NCBI GenBank assembly: GCA_020849615.1
Contig: JADLFW010000009.1
Location: 124,001 to 188,000, forward strand
Length of the DNA stretch: 64,000 bases
Direction: 5' to 3'
From: Phycisphaerales bacterium
GTDB taxonomy: Bacteria > Planctomycetota > Phycisphaerae > Phycisphaerales > UBA1924
Position numbers and translations under genes: made by a program. Of this stretch, positions 1 through 9,665 are shown piece by piece; positions within the stretch are counted from its first letter, which is position 1; each line of letters opens with the position of its first letter. The notes beneath the pieces are model-generated. The model saw only the letters and a program-made list of their open reading frames with translations, was not told where the DNA came from and made no database searches.

Positions 1-960
1 GCGCGGCTGGGCCTGCTGGTGGTGGGGTTCGTGACGGGGGCGGTGGTCTCGATCGCGCTGCTCCAGGGGGTGCTGAGAGACCTCGACCGGATGAACGCCG
101 ATGCCTCTTCGCTGATCGACGGGGTGCAGGCGCTGAGCAGCCGCATCGTCGAGGTGGACGGGCCCGGGCTGACGGACGCGGACTTGGCGGCGATGGCGGC
201 GGAGGTCAAGCAGTTGGGATCGCACCACCTGCTGGCGAGCCACGGCGCGGGCGCGGCGGCGTACGAGCGGCTGCTGGGCCATGTTGAGACGCTGCGGAGC
301 GCGGGCGGAGCGGACGGCGGGAACGATCTGACCGGACTTCGCCGCGAGGTCGCGGAGGTTGGGATGGTCTCGCGGCGGTACGTGGCGGCGGAGCAGGCCT
401 CGCTGAGCCGCCGGCTGCGGTGGCTGGTGGTGGGGCTGACGATCGCGGCGCTGGTGATGGTGAACATCACGATCGTCGTGCTGCTGAGGACGGCGAACAT
501 GATCCTGCGGCCCGTCGGCGAGCTGGTGGAGGGGAGCCGGGAGCTGGCGCAGGAACGCTTCGGGTACCGGGTGCGGATCGACCAGGATGACGAGTTCGCG
601 GAACTGGCCCACGCGTATAACACCCTGGCGGGACAGCTGGAGGCCAACGAGCAGCGGAAGGTGCAGGCGATGCGCCAGCTGGCGGTGACGCTGAACCACG
701 AGCTTCTGAACGTGATCAACAGCATCGACCTGCAGCTGCGGGTGGTGGACCGGCGGAGCGGGTCGGACCCGTCGCTGGCGACGCACCTGCGGCAGATCCA
801 CGAGAACCTGGGCCGGATCGCCGACACGATCGCTTCGCTTCGGCACGTGCGGCGGATCGTGCTCACCGACTACCTGCCGGGCGAGAAGATGCTCGATCTG
901 CCGCGGTCGGTGGCGGAGGAGGAGCAGCTGCCCGAGCCGAGCGGGGCGCCGCCGTCATGA
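1..960 (+). CDS. Membrane sensor protein, HAMP plus DHp-like region, no ATPase domain (5' partial)
   Basis: The reading frame is open from base 1, so the true start lies outside the window. The visible part has a first membrane segment right at the start, a periplasmic helical region of about 110 residues, a second membrane segment (bases ~420-500), a HAMP-like linker, and a dimerisation/phosphoacceptor-like helix with an H-box (LNHELLN, His codon at 697-699). The protein stops about 80 residues after that His, with no N, G1 or G2 box, so it cannot bind ATP as a histidine kinase. Its stop overlaps the start of the next gene, a complete kinase, as ATGA. I infer a partner or input subunit for that kinase; a degenerate kinase is the alternative. 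Confidence 0.75.
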   Translation, partial: ARLGLLVVGFVTGAVVSIALLQGVLRDLDRMNADASSLIDGVQALSSRIVEVDGPGLTDADLAAMAAEVKQLGSHHLLASHGAGAAAYERLLGHVETLRSAGGADGGNDLTGLRREVAEVGMVSRRYVAAEQASLSRRLRWLVVGLTIAALVMVNITIVVLLRTANMILRPVGELVEGSRELAQERFGYRVRIDQDDEFAELAHAYNTLAGQLEANEQRKVQAMRQLAVTLNHELLNVINSIDLQLRVVDRRSGSDPSLATHLRQIHENLGRIADTIASLRHVRRIVLTDYLPGEKMLDLPRSVAEEEQLPEPSGAPPS

Positions 961-2315
961 ACCAGGCTGGCGAACAGGCCCGGCTGCCCCTGCTCTACAC
1001 CGAGCTGCGCTGGCTTATGCGGCTGCGGTGGGTGGCGGCCGCGCTGATCGTGGCCGGGGGGGTGACGGCGGGGTGGTGGCTGGCGTGGTACGACCACGGG
1101 CCCGGCATGGTGGCGGTGGGGGTGCTGCTCGCCGCGGCGAACGCGGTGTTCGCGGCGATAGACCGTCGGGCGGCACCGCTGCGTGACGGGCCGCGCAGGG
1201 TGCTGACGTTCGCGACGGCACAGCTGGCGGTCGACCTGGCGTGCCTGGGGGTGCTGGTGCTGTGGACGGGCGGGGTGAGCAGCCCGCTGATGGGGTTCTT
1301 CATCTTCCAGATGGTGTTCGCGAGCCTGCTGCAGCCGCGGCGGCGCGCGTACGCGACGGCCATCGCCACGATCGCGGCGCTCGCCGTGGGGCTGTGGCTC
1401 ACGGGGCAGTGGCCCGCTGGCAGGGGGGAAGCCCTGGCGGGGGCGGGCTGGGCGATCGCGGCGCTGGTGACGGTCTACCTGAGCGACCGGATCACCGGGG
1501 CACTGTACCGGCGGGAGGCGGCCCGGCGGCGGCAGAACCGGCGGCTGCGCGGGCTGATGACGAAGCTGCGGTCGCAGCAGGCGGCGCTGGTGCAGCAGGA
1601 GAAGATGGCGGCGATGGGGGGCATGGCGGCGGGGATCGTTCACGAGATCATGAACCCGCTGGCGAGCATGGACAGCGTGCTGCAGCTGATGCAGCGGTCG
1701 CCGGGCACTCCGCGGCCCGACTCGGTGAATGCGCTGCGGGAGCAGGTGCAGCGGATCCACCGGACGGTGCGGCAGCTGACGACGTTCGCGCACCCGGGCA
1801 AGGGCCGGGTCGAGCTTGTCGCGGTGAATGATGTGGTGCGGACGGCGCTGGATATGCTGTCGTTCGACCGGCGGGTGCGCCGGGTGAACGTGGAGGCGAC
1901 GCTGCAGGATTCGGCGGGCCAGACCCGGCTGAACGCGCACGCGATGGAGCAGGTGCTGACGAACATTTTCCGCAACGCGATCGATGCGATGGAGGGCAGG
2001 CCCGAGCCGCGGCTGGGTGTGCGGACATGGCGGGAGAACGGCCACTGCGTGATCGAGGTGGCGGACAACGGGTGCGGGATCCGGCGTGAGGATCTGGGCC
2101 GGGTGTTCGAGCCGTTCTTCACGACCAAGGCGGTGGGCGAGGGGACGGGGCTGGGGCTCTCGATCAGCGCCAACCTGGTGCGGGAGCACGGGGGGCGGAT
2201 CGACGTGGAGAGCCAGCCCGACCGGGGCACGAAGTTCACCATCCGCATCCCGGCCACGGGAGCGGCGGCGGGCCCGGTCGAGGATCAGGTTGCAGGCGCG
2301 AGAACGGATCACTAG
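957..2315 (+). CDS. Membrane-bound sensor histidine kinase
   Basis: This 452-residue protein autophosphorylates on a histidine for two-component signalling. Residues ~20-180 hold about five or six hydrophobic membrane segments with little periplasmic loop. A short coiled coil (~185-220) leads to the H-box (GIVHEIMNPL, H229). The catalytic domain carries the N-box around N340, G1 DNGCGI (370-375), the F-box FEPFFTTK and G2 GEGTGLGL (394-401), all intact. The ATG at 957 overlaps the TGA of the upstream sensor, so the two are probably translationally coupled. No response regulator is adjacent, so the target is unknown. A strong hairpin follows the stop. Confidence 0.88.
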   Translation: MNQAGEQARLPLLYTELRWLMRLRWVAAALIVAGGVTAGWWLAWYDHGPGMVAVGVLLAAANAVFAAIDRRAAPLRDGPRRVLTFATAQLAVDLACLGVLVLWTGGVSSPLMGFFIFQMVFASLLQPRRRAYATAIATIAALAVGLWLTGQWPAGRGEALAGAGWAIAALVTVYLSDRITGALYRREAARRRQNRRLRGLMTKLRSQQAALVQQEKMAAMGGMAAGIVHEIMNPLASMDSVLQLMQRSPGTPRPDSVNALREQVQRIHRTVRQLTTFAHPGKGRVELVAVNDVVRTALDMLSFDRRVRRVNVEATLQDSAGQTRLNAHAMEQVLTNIFRNAIDAMEGRPEPRLGVRTWRENGHCVIEVADNGCGIRREDLGRVFEPFFTTKAVGEGTGLGLSISANLVREHGGRIDVESQPDRGTKFTIRIPATGAAAGPVEDQVAGARTDH

Positions 2316-2339
2316 GCCCGGGCGGTTGACCGCCCGGGC
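2316..2339 (+). terminator. Perfect 10-bp GC hairpin after the kinase gene
   Basis: Arms at 2316-2325 and 2330-2339 are perfect inverted repeats (GCCCGGGCGG with loop TTGA). The hairpin begins directly after the kinase stop and 21 bases before the resB start. There is no T-tract, so it may be an attenuating or RNA-stabilising hairpin rather than a full intrinsic terminator. Confidence 0.55.
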
Positions 2340-2360
2340 GGATCGAACGGAGAGCCGACG

Positions 2361-4202
2361 ATGAAGGCAGTGCATGACTGGCACCGGACACCCGCGGGGA
2401 CGATCGCGCGCTGGCTGGGCAGCGTGCAGCTGGCGGTGCCGCTGCTGGCGGTGGTGAGCGTGGCGATGGTGTGGGGCACGTACATCGAGTCCACGCAGAA
2501 CGGCAAGGCCGCGAAGGCGGTGGTGTACGGCTCCTGGTGGTTCATCGCTCTGATGGTGCTGGTGTGCCTGAGCCTGATCTTCGCCGTGGTGACGCGGTAT
2601 CCGTGGAAGCGCAAGCACGTCGGGTTCATGACCGTCCACGCCTCGCTGATCGCGCTGATCTTCGGCGGGTTCTGGTCCCTGTTCGGGCGGATCGAGGGTC
2701 GGATCGTGCTCGAGCAGGGCACTTCCGCTGATGTGCTCGAGCTCGATGAGGAGTACCTCGAGCTGCTGGAGCACGGCGGGGGGCAGTTCAAGGTGGTCGG
2801 CGCTGTGCGTCCGCCGCACGCGCCGGCGACCCTGACACTGGGCGGGACTGTCATCCGCATCGCCGAGCGGTGGGACAACACCAGGGAAGAGTTTGAGATC
2901 GCGGACGGCGGCCCGGAGCCCTACCGGGCGGTCGAGCTGTCGTTTGGCCCGTCGATGGGGGCGATGTGGGTGGGAGAAGAGGCGAAGAACGGGCCCGCGC
3001 GGCTCGGCGACCTGACGGTGCGGCTGCTCTCACCGGGCCAGACCTGGGAACCGCCAGCGGCGGCGGCGGCGGAAGCGGCGGAGGAACCGGGCTTTTACTT
3101 TGTCATGGGCGACAAGCGGTACCCGCTGGGCAAGGAGGGCGCGGAGGCGGTGCCTGGGTGGACGATCGAGCAGGTGAAGTCGTTCACGCACGCGACGGTC
3201 TCGAGCACGGGGCTGGAGGAATCCAAGCAGCCGGACCCGCAGAGCGGCGGAAACCCGGCCGTTGACGTGACGATCACCGACGGGAAGGGGACTCGCGAGA
3301 GGCACACCTGCTTCATGAAGTTCCCGGACATGGTGCTGGTGAAGGTGCTGGAGGGCGAGGGCAAGTCCGGCGCGCGGCTCACGGCGACTGGCGCGGCCGC
3401 GCCCGCGGCGGAATCGGTGGTGATCTTCGGCGAGCCCGGCGCGCTCAAGGTCGGGTACACGGATGCGGGCGGTTCGGGGATGGTGGTGTCGCAGGCCGGG
3501 CAGCTCCCCTGGAGCGTGCAGGTCGGCAAGCGGAGCTTCACGATCCAGCGGGAGTTCGCGCGGGTGCAGGAGGTCTCCAAGTTTGTGAAGGCGCCGAACG
3601 CCGACGAGACCCGGCCCGCGCTGGTGATCTCTGCCGGTGAGAGCGCAACGCCCGCTCCGCTGGCCTGGAAGGCGACGATGCCGGTGGGGACGGGCCAGAA
3701 GATGATGGTCCTGCGGTACGGGCCGAGGTCGGTGCCGCTGGGATTCAACGTGCGGCTCGATCAGTTCCGCAAGATGGACTATCCCGGGACGGAGATGGCG
3801 ATGGCGTATGAATCGGACGTCACCGTCACCGCGCCGAACGAGCCGGAATCAAAGGCCCGGATCTTCATGAACAACCCGCTCAAGAAGGCGGGGTGGAAGG
3901 TCTACCAGTCGGGGTTCTCGGGGACGACGGTATCGATCTTCAGCGTCATGAAGGATCCGGGCCTGCCGCTGACCTACCTGGGGTCGGCGGGGTTGTGCCT
4001 TGGAATTGTGATCACGTTCTACAGCCGCGGATTCAGCTGGGGTCACCCCGGAATCCCGGCGCCGTTTTACAGGAAGGAGCAGCCCAATGCGTTCGCGTCC
4101 TCGATGGTGGCCCGGCCTACTGCCGACGCTTCTCAGCCTTCTGGCGCTGGTGGCGATCGTGCGGACGCCGGCGTTGGCGTCCCCGTCGGAGCCGTGGATT
4201 GA
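2361..4202 (+). CDS. resB: ResB-family cytochrome c maturation protein
   Basis: In system II cytochrome c biogenesis ResB works with CcsA to carry haem across the membrane and attach it to apocytochromes. The 613-residue protein has an N-terminal cluster of membrane helices (~20-115), a large periplasmic domain (~120-535) and a C-terminal membrane helix (LPLTYLGSAGLCLGIVITF, ~539-557). The ATG at 2361 has a GGAG element about 9 bases upstream. It is followed by ccsA, whose start lies inside this gene, giving an out-of-frame overlap of 116 bases. The c-haem proteins encoded at 6-12.7 kb are plausible clients. The family call is firm; the exact 3' end rests on the open frame. Confidence 0.85.
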   Translation: MKAVHDWHRTPAGTIARWLGSVQLAVPLLAVVSVAMVWGTYIESTQNGKAAKAVVYGSWWFIALMVLVCLSLIFAVVTRYPWKRKHVGFMTVHASLIALIFGGFWSLFGRIEGRIVLEQGTSADVLELDEEYLELLEHGGGQFKVVGAVRPPHAPATLTLGGTVIRIAERWDNTREEFEIADGGPEPYRAVELSFGPSMGAMWVGEEAKNGPARLGDLTVRLLSPGQTWEPPAAAAAEAAEEPGFYFVMGDKRYPLGKEGAEAVPGWTIEQVKSFTHATVSSTGLEESKQPDPQSGGNPAVDVTITDGKGTRERHTCFMKFPDMVLVKVLEGEGKSGARLTATGAAAPAAESVVIFGEPGALKVGYTDAGGSGMVVSQAGQLPWSVQVGKRSFTIQREFARVQEVSKFVKAPNADETRPALVISAGESATPAPLAWKATMPVGTGQKMMVLRYGPRSVPLGFNVRLDQFRKMDYPGTEMAMAYESDVTVTAPNEPESKARIFMNNPLKKAGWKVYQSGFSGTTVSIFSVMKDPGLPLTYLGSAGLCLGIVITFYSRGFSWGHPGIPAPFYRKEQPNAFASSMVARPTADASQPSGAGGDRADAGVGVPVGAVD

Positions 4203-5862
4203 TCGGCTCGGGGCGGTCGCGGTTCAGGACGGCGGCCGGGTCATGCCGCTGGACACCTACGCGCGGCACCTGGCTTCCGAGGTGACCGGGCGGAGCAAGT
4301 GGCGAGCGCGCGCGGGCCCGGCGGGGTACTCGGGCCGGCAACCGGTCCAGCTGCTCTGTGACGCCATGTTCCGGTCGAAGGACCTGATGAGCCAGCCGCT
4401 GATCGGGCTCGAAAACCGGCCGTTCAAGCAGCGGGTCGGGCTGAACCCGGAGCAGCGGTTCTTCACGGCCATGGAGATCATGTCGTGCCGCGGACTGCAC
4501 GAGGTGCTCGACAGCTTCGGCGCGGCCCAGCAGGCGAACCAGTCGGTTCAGCCCAACCGCGAGCAGCGGATGGCCCTGGACCTTCAGGGAGCGGTGGGGC
4601 GGCTGTCGATGCTGGGATCGGGGGAGGGGCTGGCGCTGGTTCCGACCGGCGCGGGCAAAGCGTTCCTGCGGGTGGGGACCGCGACGGGCGAGCCGGGGAC
4701 GGAATCGGTGCGCGCGGCGATGCAGGCGATGGCGCAGGCCTACGCGTCCGGCGCGTCGATGGAGGCGCCGGTCGATGCGTTCATCGCGGCGGTCACCGCG
4801 GCGGGGACGATCGATGCCAAGTCGGCGCGGCAGGTCAGCCTGGAGATGTTCTACAACCGTCATTCGCCGTGGAAGATGACGGCGTACGGGTACGGCCTCG
4901 CGCTCGTGCTGTTCGGGCTCTCACGCCTCATGCTGCGGCGGCCGCTGCTGATCGCCTCGTTCATCGCGGGAGCGTTCGGAGTCGCCGAGCACCTGCTCGG
5001 GCTGTCGCTGCGGATCGTGATCCTCGACCGCGCGCCGGTCAGCAACACCTACGAGTCGCTGCTGTGGATGGGGCTGGTGGGCGTGGGGCTGGGCCTGGTG
5101 GCGCAGGCGATCAACCGCCGGGCGTGGTACCTGTTCGGCGGCGTGGCGGTGGCGTTCCTCTCTGTGCTGTTCTCGAACCTGGTGCCGCTGGAAACCCGGT
5201 CGGGCGCCCTGCCTGCCGTGCTGCGGAGCAACTACTGGCTGATCCTGCACGTGCTGACCGTGGTGGCCAGCTACGGCGTGCTGGCGGTCGCCTCGCTGCT
5301 GGGGCACGTCTACCTGTTCAAGGAGGTGCTGATCGCCAAAAAGGGCGCCGTGAGCGACCAGCCCGTGCGGCTGTCGCACCCGCTGATCGCCCAGACGTAC
5401 CGCAGCATCCAGCTGGGCGTCCTGCTGCTGACGGCGGGCACGATCCTGGGCGGTATCTGGGCGGCGGACTCGTGGGGGCGTTTCTGGGGCTGGGATCCCA
5501 AGGAGACCTGGGCCCTCATCAGCATCGTGGTCTACTTCGCCGTCCTGCACGCGCGGTACGTGCGCTGGCTCCAGGACTTCGGGATGGCCGCCTCGGCGGT
5601 TCTCGGATTCGCGGCCATCGTGTGGACGTTCTACGGCGTGAACTATCTCATGGCCGCGGGCCTCCACAGCTACGGCTTCGGCTCCGGCGGAGGCTCGTGG
5701 GTCGCGATCTGGGCGATCGGCGAGATCATCTTCGTCGTCGCCTGCAAGATCCGGCAGCGGTCGCTCCTGGCCTCCGCGCCGGTTGCCGTCAAGCCGGCAG
5801 CGACCATCAACAGCGGTCCAGCGGGCACGGTGCCGGGCCTGCGGGGCGGTGCGAAGGCCTGA
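4087..5862 (+). CDS. ccsA: CcsA-type cytochrome c biogenesis protein
   Basis: This is the haem-handling partner of ResB in system II. The 591-residue protein starts with a signal-like hydrophobic segment and a periplasmic domain of about 220 residues containing VMPLDTYARH, as in large fused or planctomycete-type CcsA proteins. About eight membrane helices follow. The tryptophan-rich WWD segment (SWGRFWGWDPKETWALI, near residue 460) is present, with flanking candidate haem-ligand histidines in LHVLTV and LHSYGF. AGGAAGGAG ending 7 bases before the ATG at 4087 supports this start even though it lies within resB. A hairpin terminator follows. Confidence 0.9.
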   Translation: MRSRPRWWPGLLPTLLSLLALVAIVRTPALASPSEPWIDRLGAVAVQDGGRVMPLDTYARHLASEVTGRSKWRARAGPAGYSGRQPVQLLCDAMFRSKDLMSQPLIGLENRPFKQRVGLNPEQRFFTAMEIMSCRGLHEVLDSFGAAQQANQSVQPNREQRMALDLQGAVGRLSMLGSGEGLALVPTGAGKAFLRVGTATGEPGTESVRAAMQAMAQAYASGASMEAPVDAFIAAVTAAGTIDAKSARQVSLEMFYNRHSPWKMTAYGYGLALVLFGLSRLMLRRPLLIASFIAGAFGVAEHLLGLSLRIVILDRAPVSNTYESLLWMGLVGVGLGLVAQAINRRAWYLFGGVAVAFLSVLFSNLVPLETRSGALPAVLRSNYWLILHVLTVVASYGVLAVASLLGHVYLFKEVLIAKKGAVSDQPVRLSHPLIAQTYRSIQLGVLLLTAGTILGGIWAADSWGRFWGWDPKETWALISIVVYFAVLHARYVRWLQDFGMAASAVLGFAAIVWTFYGVNYLMAAGLHSYGFGSGGGSWVAIWAIGEIIFVVACKIRQRSLLASAPVAVKPAATINSGPAGTVPGLRGGAKA

Positions 5863-5889
5863 TCCACCGGATCTGAATCGTGTTCCGCG

Positions 5890-5917
5890 CGGCCCGGGGG
5901 TCTTCCCCGGGCCGTTT
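5890..5917 (+). terminator. Intrinsic terminator after ccsA
   Basis: A 10-bp perfect stem (CGGCCCGGGG at 5890-5899, complement at 5905-5914) with loop GTCTT is followed by TTT. It lies 28 bases past the ccsA stop and closes the kinase/cytochrome maturation group. Confidence 0.7.
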
Positions 5918-6040
5918 CGTTGATGCGGTCACTGGGCGGCCCGGTGTTCAGCCGGTGTTGGGCCCGGCGGCGCTGTTTGCTAAGCTGGCCTCGCCCGGAC
6001 CCGTGAATCACCACGGGGCCTGGGGGGAGGCTCGGACCGC

Positions 6041-9000
6041 GTGACCGGATGGTGTCGCACGACAGTCTGGACGGTGCTGCTGGCTCTGGCGGGGCTGGGC
6101 GTTGTCACCGCCGTGGCGGTGGGCCCGGATGGCGCCCCGCCCACGGTGAGCCTCACCGGCCCGTCCGTGCGGTACGGGAGGGACATCCGGCCGATCTTGT
6201 CGGACCGGTGCTTTCAGTGCCATGGCCCGGATGCCCAGAAGCGGGAAGCCGGGCTGCGGTTGGATCTTCGCGAGGAGGCGCTGGCCGTCCGCAAGGATGG
6301 CCCGGCGGCGATCGTGCCGGGCCAATCGGGCGAGAGCGAACTGTGGCGCCGGGTGACGAACAGCGATCCTGATGAGGTCATGCCGCCATCCAACAGCCAC
6401 AAGCGGGCGTTGACGGATGGCGAGAAGGCGCTGCTGAAGCGTTGGATTGATGAGGGCGCTGCGTACGAACCGCACTGGTCTTTCGTTCCGCCCGCGCGGC
6501 CCGCGGTGCCGCAGCTCGCCGGCCCGGCGGCGGCCTGGGTGAGAAACCCGATCGATGCGTTCATCTGGGCTGGTTTGCAGGCCCGGGGATGGACACCGTC
6601 GCCGGAGGCCCCTCGCGACGTTCTGCTCCGGCGGGTGTTCCTGGACCTGACGGGGTTGCCGCCGACGCCGGATGAGCTGGATGCGTTCCTGGCTGATGAG
6701 CGGCCCGATGCGTACGAGCGCTGGGTTGACAAGCTGCTGACCGAAGAGCCCTACCGCACCCGGTACGCCGAGCGGATGGCGACGCCGTGGATGGACCAGG
6801 CACGGTACGCCGACACGTGCGGCATTCACATGGATGCCGGGCGGCAGATGTGGCTCTGGCGAGACTGGGTGATTGAGGCCTACCGGAGCGGGATGCCGTT
6901 TGACCGGTTCGTGACGGAGCAACTGGCCGGGGACCTGATGCCGGGGGCGAGCGAATCCCAGCGCATCGCGAGCGGTTTCAACCGCAATCACGTGACGACC
7001 GATGAGGGCGGGGCGATCGCGGAGGAGTATCTCGTTGAGTACGCGGTCGATCGCACGGCGACGACCTCATCGGTGCTGCTGGGGCTGACGGTCGGGTGCG
7101 CCCGCTGCCACGACCACAAGTACGACCCCGTCTCCACGGAGGATTTCTACAGGCTGTACGCGTTCTTCAACTCGATCGAGGAGCCGGGCCTGTACTCGCA
7201 GACGCCGGATGCGAACCGGGCCTACGAGCCCTTCATGGTGGTGCCCACCGGGGCGCAGAAGGAGCGGCTCGCGAAGATCGGGTCGGAACTGGCGGAACTG
7301 CAGTCCCGGCTGGACATCCGGACGCCTGAAGAAGAGACCGAGCGCAACGACTTCATGGAGGCGCTCCTGCCGCGGGCCGGCGTGGAGTGGGTCAAGTCGG
7401 AAGTCGTCGAGGCGGTCTCGGCCGGCGGCGCGACGATGCGGATTGAGCCCGACGGGTCGGTGACCGCATCGGGGACCAATCCTGACAAGGACGATCACGC
7501 GATCACGGTCCGGACGAATGGAACCGGGCTGCGGGCGGTGCTGCTGGAAGCGCTGCCCGAGCCGACGGCATTCGAAGGCCGGCTCGGGCGGGCGCCCAAC
7601 GGCAATGCGGTGCTCTCGGGCATCGATGCTGAGGCCGTGTCCATGGCGGATCCGACGAAGCGTGGGGCGATCACCTTCGAGTGGGCCTGGGCAGACTTCT
7701 CCCAGCAGAACGGCGACTTCGACATCACCAATGTCCTGGATGCGGCCGATGAGCGCGGCTGGGCGCTCGATGCGCACATGCGCAAGGGCGGGCGGGTCGC
7801 GGTGCTGGTCGCGCGGGAGCCGTTCGGATTCGACGGCGGCACTGAACTGCGGTTTCGGCTGCGGTATCAGTCTCGTTATGCACAGCACACGCTCGCGCGG
7901 GTTCGGCTCAGCGTCGGCGCCATCGGCGACGCCGGGCTGGCCATGCTGCCCTCGGCCGCCAGCCGCTGGTATCTGGTCGGCCCGTTCCCGGGGGACAAGC
8001 AGAACCGCGTGTACGAGCCGGAGTACGGACCCGAGCAGGGAGATGCGATCGACCTGACCAGGAACTTCGGGTTCGGCAACCAGTACTGGCGATTCGACGA
8101 GGCGTTAGCGGATGGGCGGGTGAATCCGCTCGCCGACGGCCGGAATGTGACGTACGTCGGGCGGATGATCTACTCGCCGGTGTCTCGCGAGGTCCCGGTA
8201 TCGCTGGGGAGCGACGATGGGTTCCGGCTCTACGTGAACGGCGTCGAGGTGGCGCAGAACAACACCGAGCGCAGCGTGATGCCGGACCAGGACAAGGCTG
8301 CGTTTACGCTGCGGCCCGGACGCAACGTGGTGGTGCTCAAGATCGTGAATACCGGCGGGCAGGCCGGCTTCTACTGGAAGACGGGCGAGAGCGCCGAGCT
8401 GAGCGGCGATCTGGTGGCGGGGCTGCTGCCGTCGGGCGCTCTTACCTCGGAGCTGTCGGCCCGGCTGGAGCGGGCCTGGCGGGTGGCGTTCCTGCCCGCG
8501 TACAAGGTGGCCGAATCGAAGATCGCGGCGTTGAAGAAGGAGAGCGACGAGATCAACACCACCGTGCCGCGGACCATGGTGATGAAGGAGCTGGACAAGC
8601 CGCGGGAGACCTACGTGCTTTCGCGGGGACGATACGACAGCCCGGACAAGGCGAGGGCGGTTTCCCGGGCAATCCCGGCGGCGCTGGGGCGGCTTCCGGA
8701 TGGGGCGCCGGCGAACCGCCTGGGCCTGGCGCAGTGGATGATGTCGGCGGACAACCCGCTTACCGCGCGGGTGACGGTGAACCGGTTGTGGGAACTGGCG
8801 TTCGGGACGGGCCTCGTGCGGACCTCCGAGGATTTCGGGCTCCAGGGCGAATGGCCCAGCCACCCGGAGTTGCTCGACTGGCTGGCGGTGGAGTTTCGTG
8901 AGACGGGGTGGGATACACCTCGGCTGCTGCGCTTGATCGTGAGCAGCGCGACGTACCGGCAGGACTCGCGGGTGCGGGCGGAGTGCCGCGAGTCCGACCC

Positions 9001-9661
9001 CGACAATCGACTGCTTGCGTATTACCCCCGGCGGCGGCTCACCGCTGAGCAGATCCGAGATCAGGCGCTGTACGTGTCGGGGCTGCTCGTCGAGCACGCG
9101 GGCGGCCCGTCCGTGAAGCCGTACCAGCCGGAGGGTTTGTGGCAGGAAGTCGCGATGGTGCAGTCCAACACCCGCGAGTACAAGCCGGGAGAAGGCGATG
9201 AGATGTGGCGGCGCAGCCTGTACACGTACTGGAAACGGGCGTGCCCGCCGCCCTCTCTGCTGACTTTCGATGCGCCGACACGGGAGTTCTGCACCATTCG
9301 CCGGGCCTCGACGAGCACACCGCTTCAGGCGCTGGTGCTGTGGAACGATGAGCAGTTCGTGGAGGCTGCCCGGGTGCTGGCGCAGCGGACGCTGAAGGAG
9401 CCGGGCCCGGATGAGGCGAGGCTGGCGCGGATGTTCCGGCGGTGCACCGGCGCATCGCCCGACGACCGCGAGGCGGGGGTAATTGGCGACCTGCTGCAGC
9501 ATTTCAGGGAGCGGTACCGGGGCGCGGCGGCCGATGCGGCCGAACTGGTGAAGGTCGGGCGGGCGGATGTCCCGGAGGGGCTTGATGCGGCCGAGCTCGC
9601 CGCGTGGACGATGACGGCCAGCACGGTGATGAATCTGTACCGGACGACGACCCAGGAGTGA
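6041..9661 (+). CDS. PSD1 and planctomycete cytochrome C domain protein
   Basis: This 1206-residue exported protein has the layout typical of planctomycete PSD1 proteins. A signal/anchor segment (~8-28) precedes a c-type cytochrome domain with CXXCH (C57, C60, H61 in DRCFQCHGPD). A DUF1549 region (~150-360) follows, then a middle beta-rich region with a PA14-like stretch (RWYLVGPF to ~790), and a C-terminal DUF1553 region (~885-1150). The biochemical role of the family is not established; a redox role in polysaccharide breakdown has been proposed. The GTG start is chosen because GGGGGGAGG sits about 10 bases upstream. The next gene, DUF1501, starts 4 bases after the stop, the usual partner arrangement. 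Confidence 0.92.
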   Translation: MTGWCRTTVWTVLLALAGLGVVTAVAVGPDGAPPTVSLTGPSVRYGRDIRPILSDRCFQCHGPDAQKREAGLRLDLREEALAVRKDGPAAIVPGQSGESELWRRVTNSDPDEVMPPSNSHKRALTDGEKALLKRWIDEGAAYEPHWSFVPPARPAVPQLAGPAAAWVRNPIDAFIWAGLQARGWTPSPEAPRDVLLRRVFLDLTGLPPTPDELDAFLADERPDAYERWVDKLLTEEPYRTRYAERMATPWMDQARYADTCGIHMDAGRQMWLWRDWVIEAYRSGMPFDRFVTEQLAGDLMPGASESQRIASGFNRNHVTTDEGGAIAEEYLVEYAVDRTATTSSVLLGLTVGCARCHDHKYDPVSTEDFYRLYAFFNSIEEPGLYSQTPDANRAYEPFMVVPTGAQKERLAKIGSELAELQSRLDIRTPEEETERNDFMEALLPRAGVEWVKSEVVEAVSAGGATMRIEPDGSVTASGTNPDKDDHAITVRTNGTGLRAVLLEALPEPTAFEGRLGRAPNGNAVLSGIDAEAVSMADPTKRGAITFEWAWADFSQQNGDFDITNVLDAADERGWALDAHMRKGGRVAVLVAREPFGFDGGTELRFRLRYQSRYAQHTLARVRLSVGAIGDAGLAMLPSAASRWYLVGPFPGDKQNRVYEPEYGPEQGDAIDLTRNFGFGNQYWRFDEALADGRVNPLADGRNVTYVGRMIYSPVSREVPVSLGSDDGFRLYVNGVEVAQNNTERSVMPDQDKAAFTLRPGRNVVVLKIVNTGGQAGFYWKTGESAELSGDLVAGLLPSGALTSELSARLERAWRVAFLPAYKVAESKIAALKKESDEINTTVPRTMVMKELDKPRETYVLSRGRYDSPDKARAVSRAIPAALGRLPDGAPANRLGLAQWMMSADNPLTARVTVNRLWELAFGTGLVRTSEDFGLQGEWPSHPELLDWLAVEFRETGWDTPRLLRLIVSSATYRQDSRVRAECRESDPDNRLLAYYPRRRLTAEQIRDQALYVSGLLVEHAGGPSVKPYQPEGLWQEVAMVQSNTREYKPGEGDEMWRRSLYTYWKRACPPPSLLTFDAPTREFCTIRRASTSTPLQALVLWNDEQFVEAARVLAQRTLKEPGPDEARLARMFRRCTGASPDDREAGVIGDLLQHFRERYRGAAADAAELVKVGRADVPEGLDAAELAAWTMTASTVMNLYRTTTQE

Positions 9662-9665
9662 CCGG

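Noticed and set aside
870-2819. Long minus-strand open frame opposite the histidine kinase
   Set aside because: It is antisense to a kinase with intact motifs and has the compositional bias (Arg/His/Pro) of a GC-rich shadow.
6989-6994. Additional CACGTG hexamers (also 12773-12778, 14046-14051, 20115-20120, 33568-33573 and CCACGTGG at 42597-42604)
   Set aside because: They lack the extended symmetric arms of parS and most lie inside genes; chance occurrences in GC-rich DNA.
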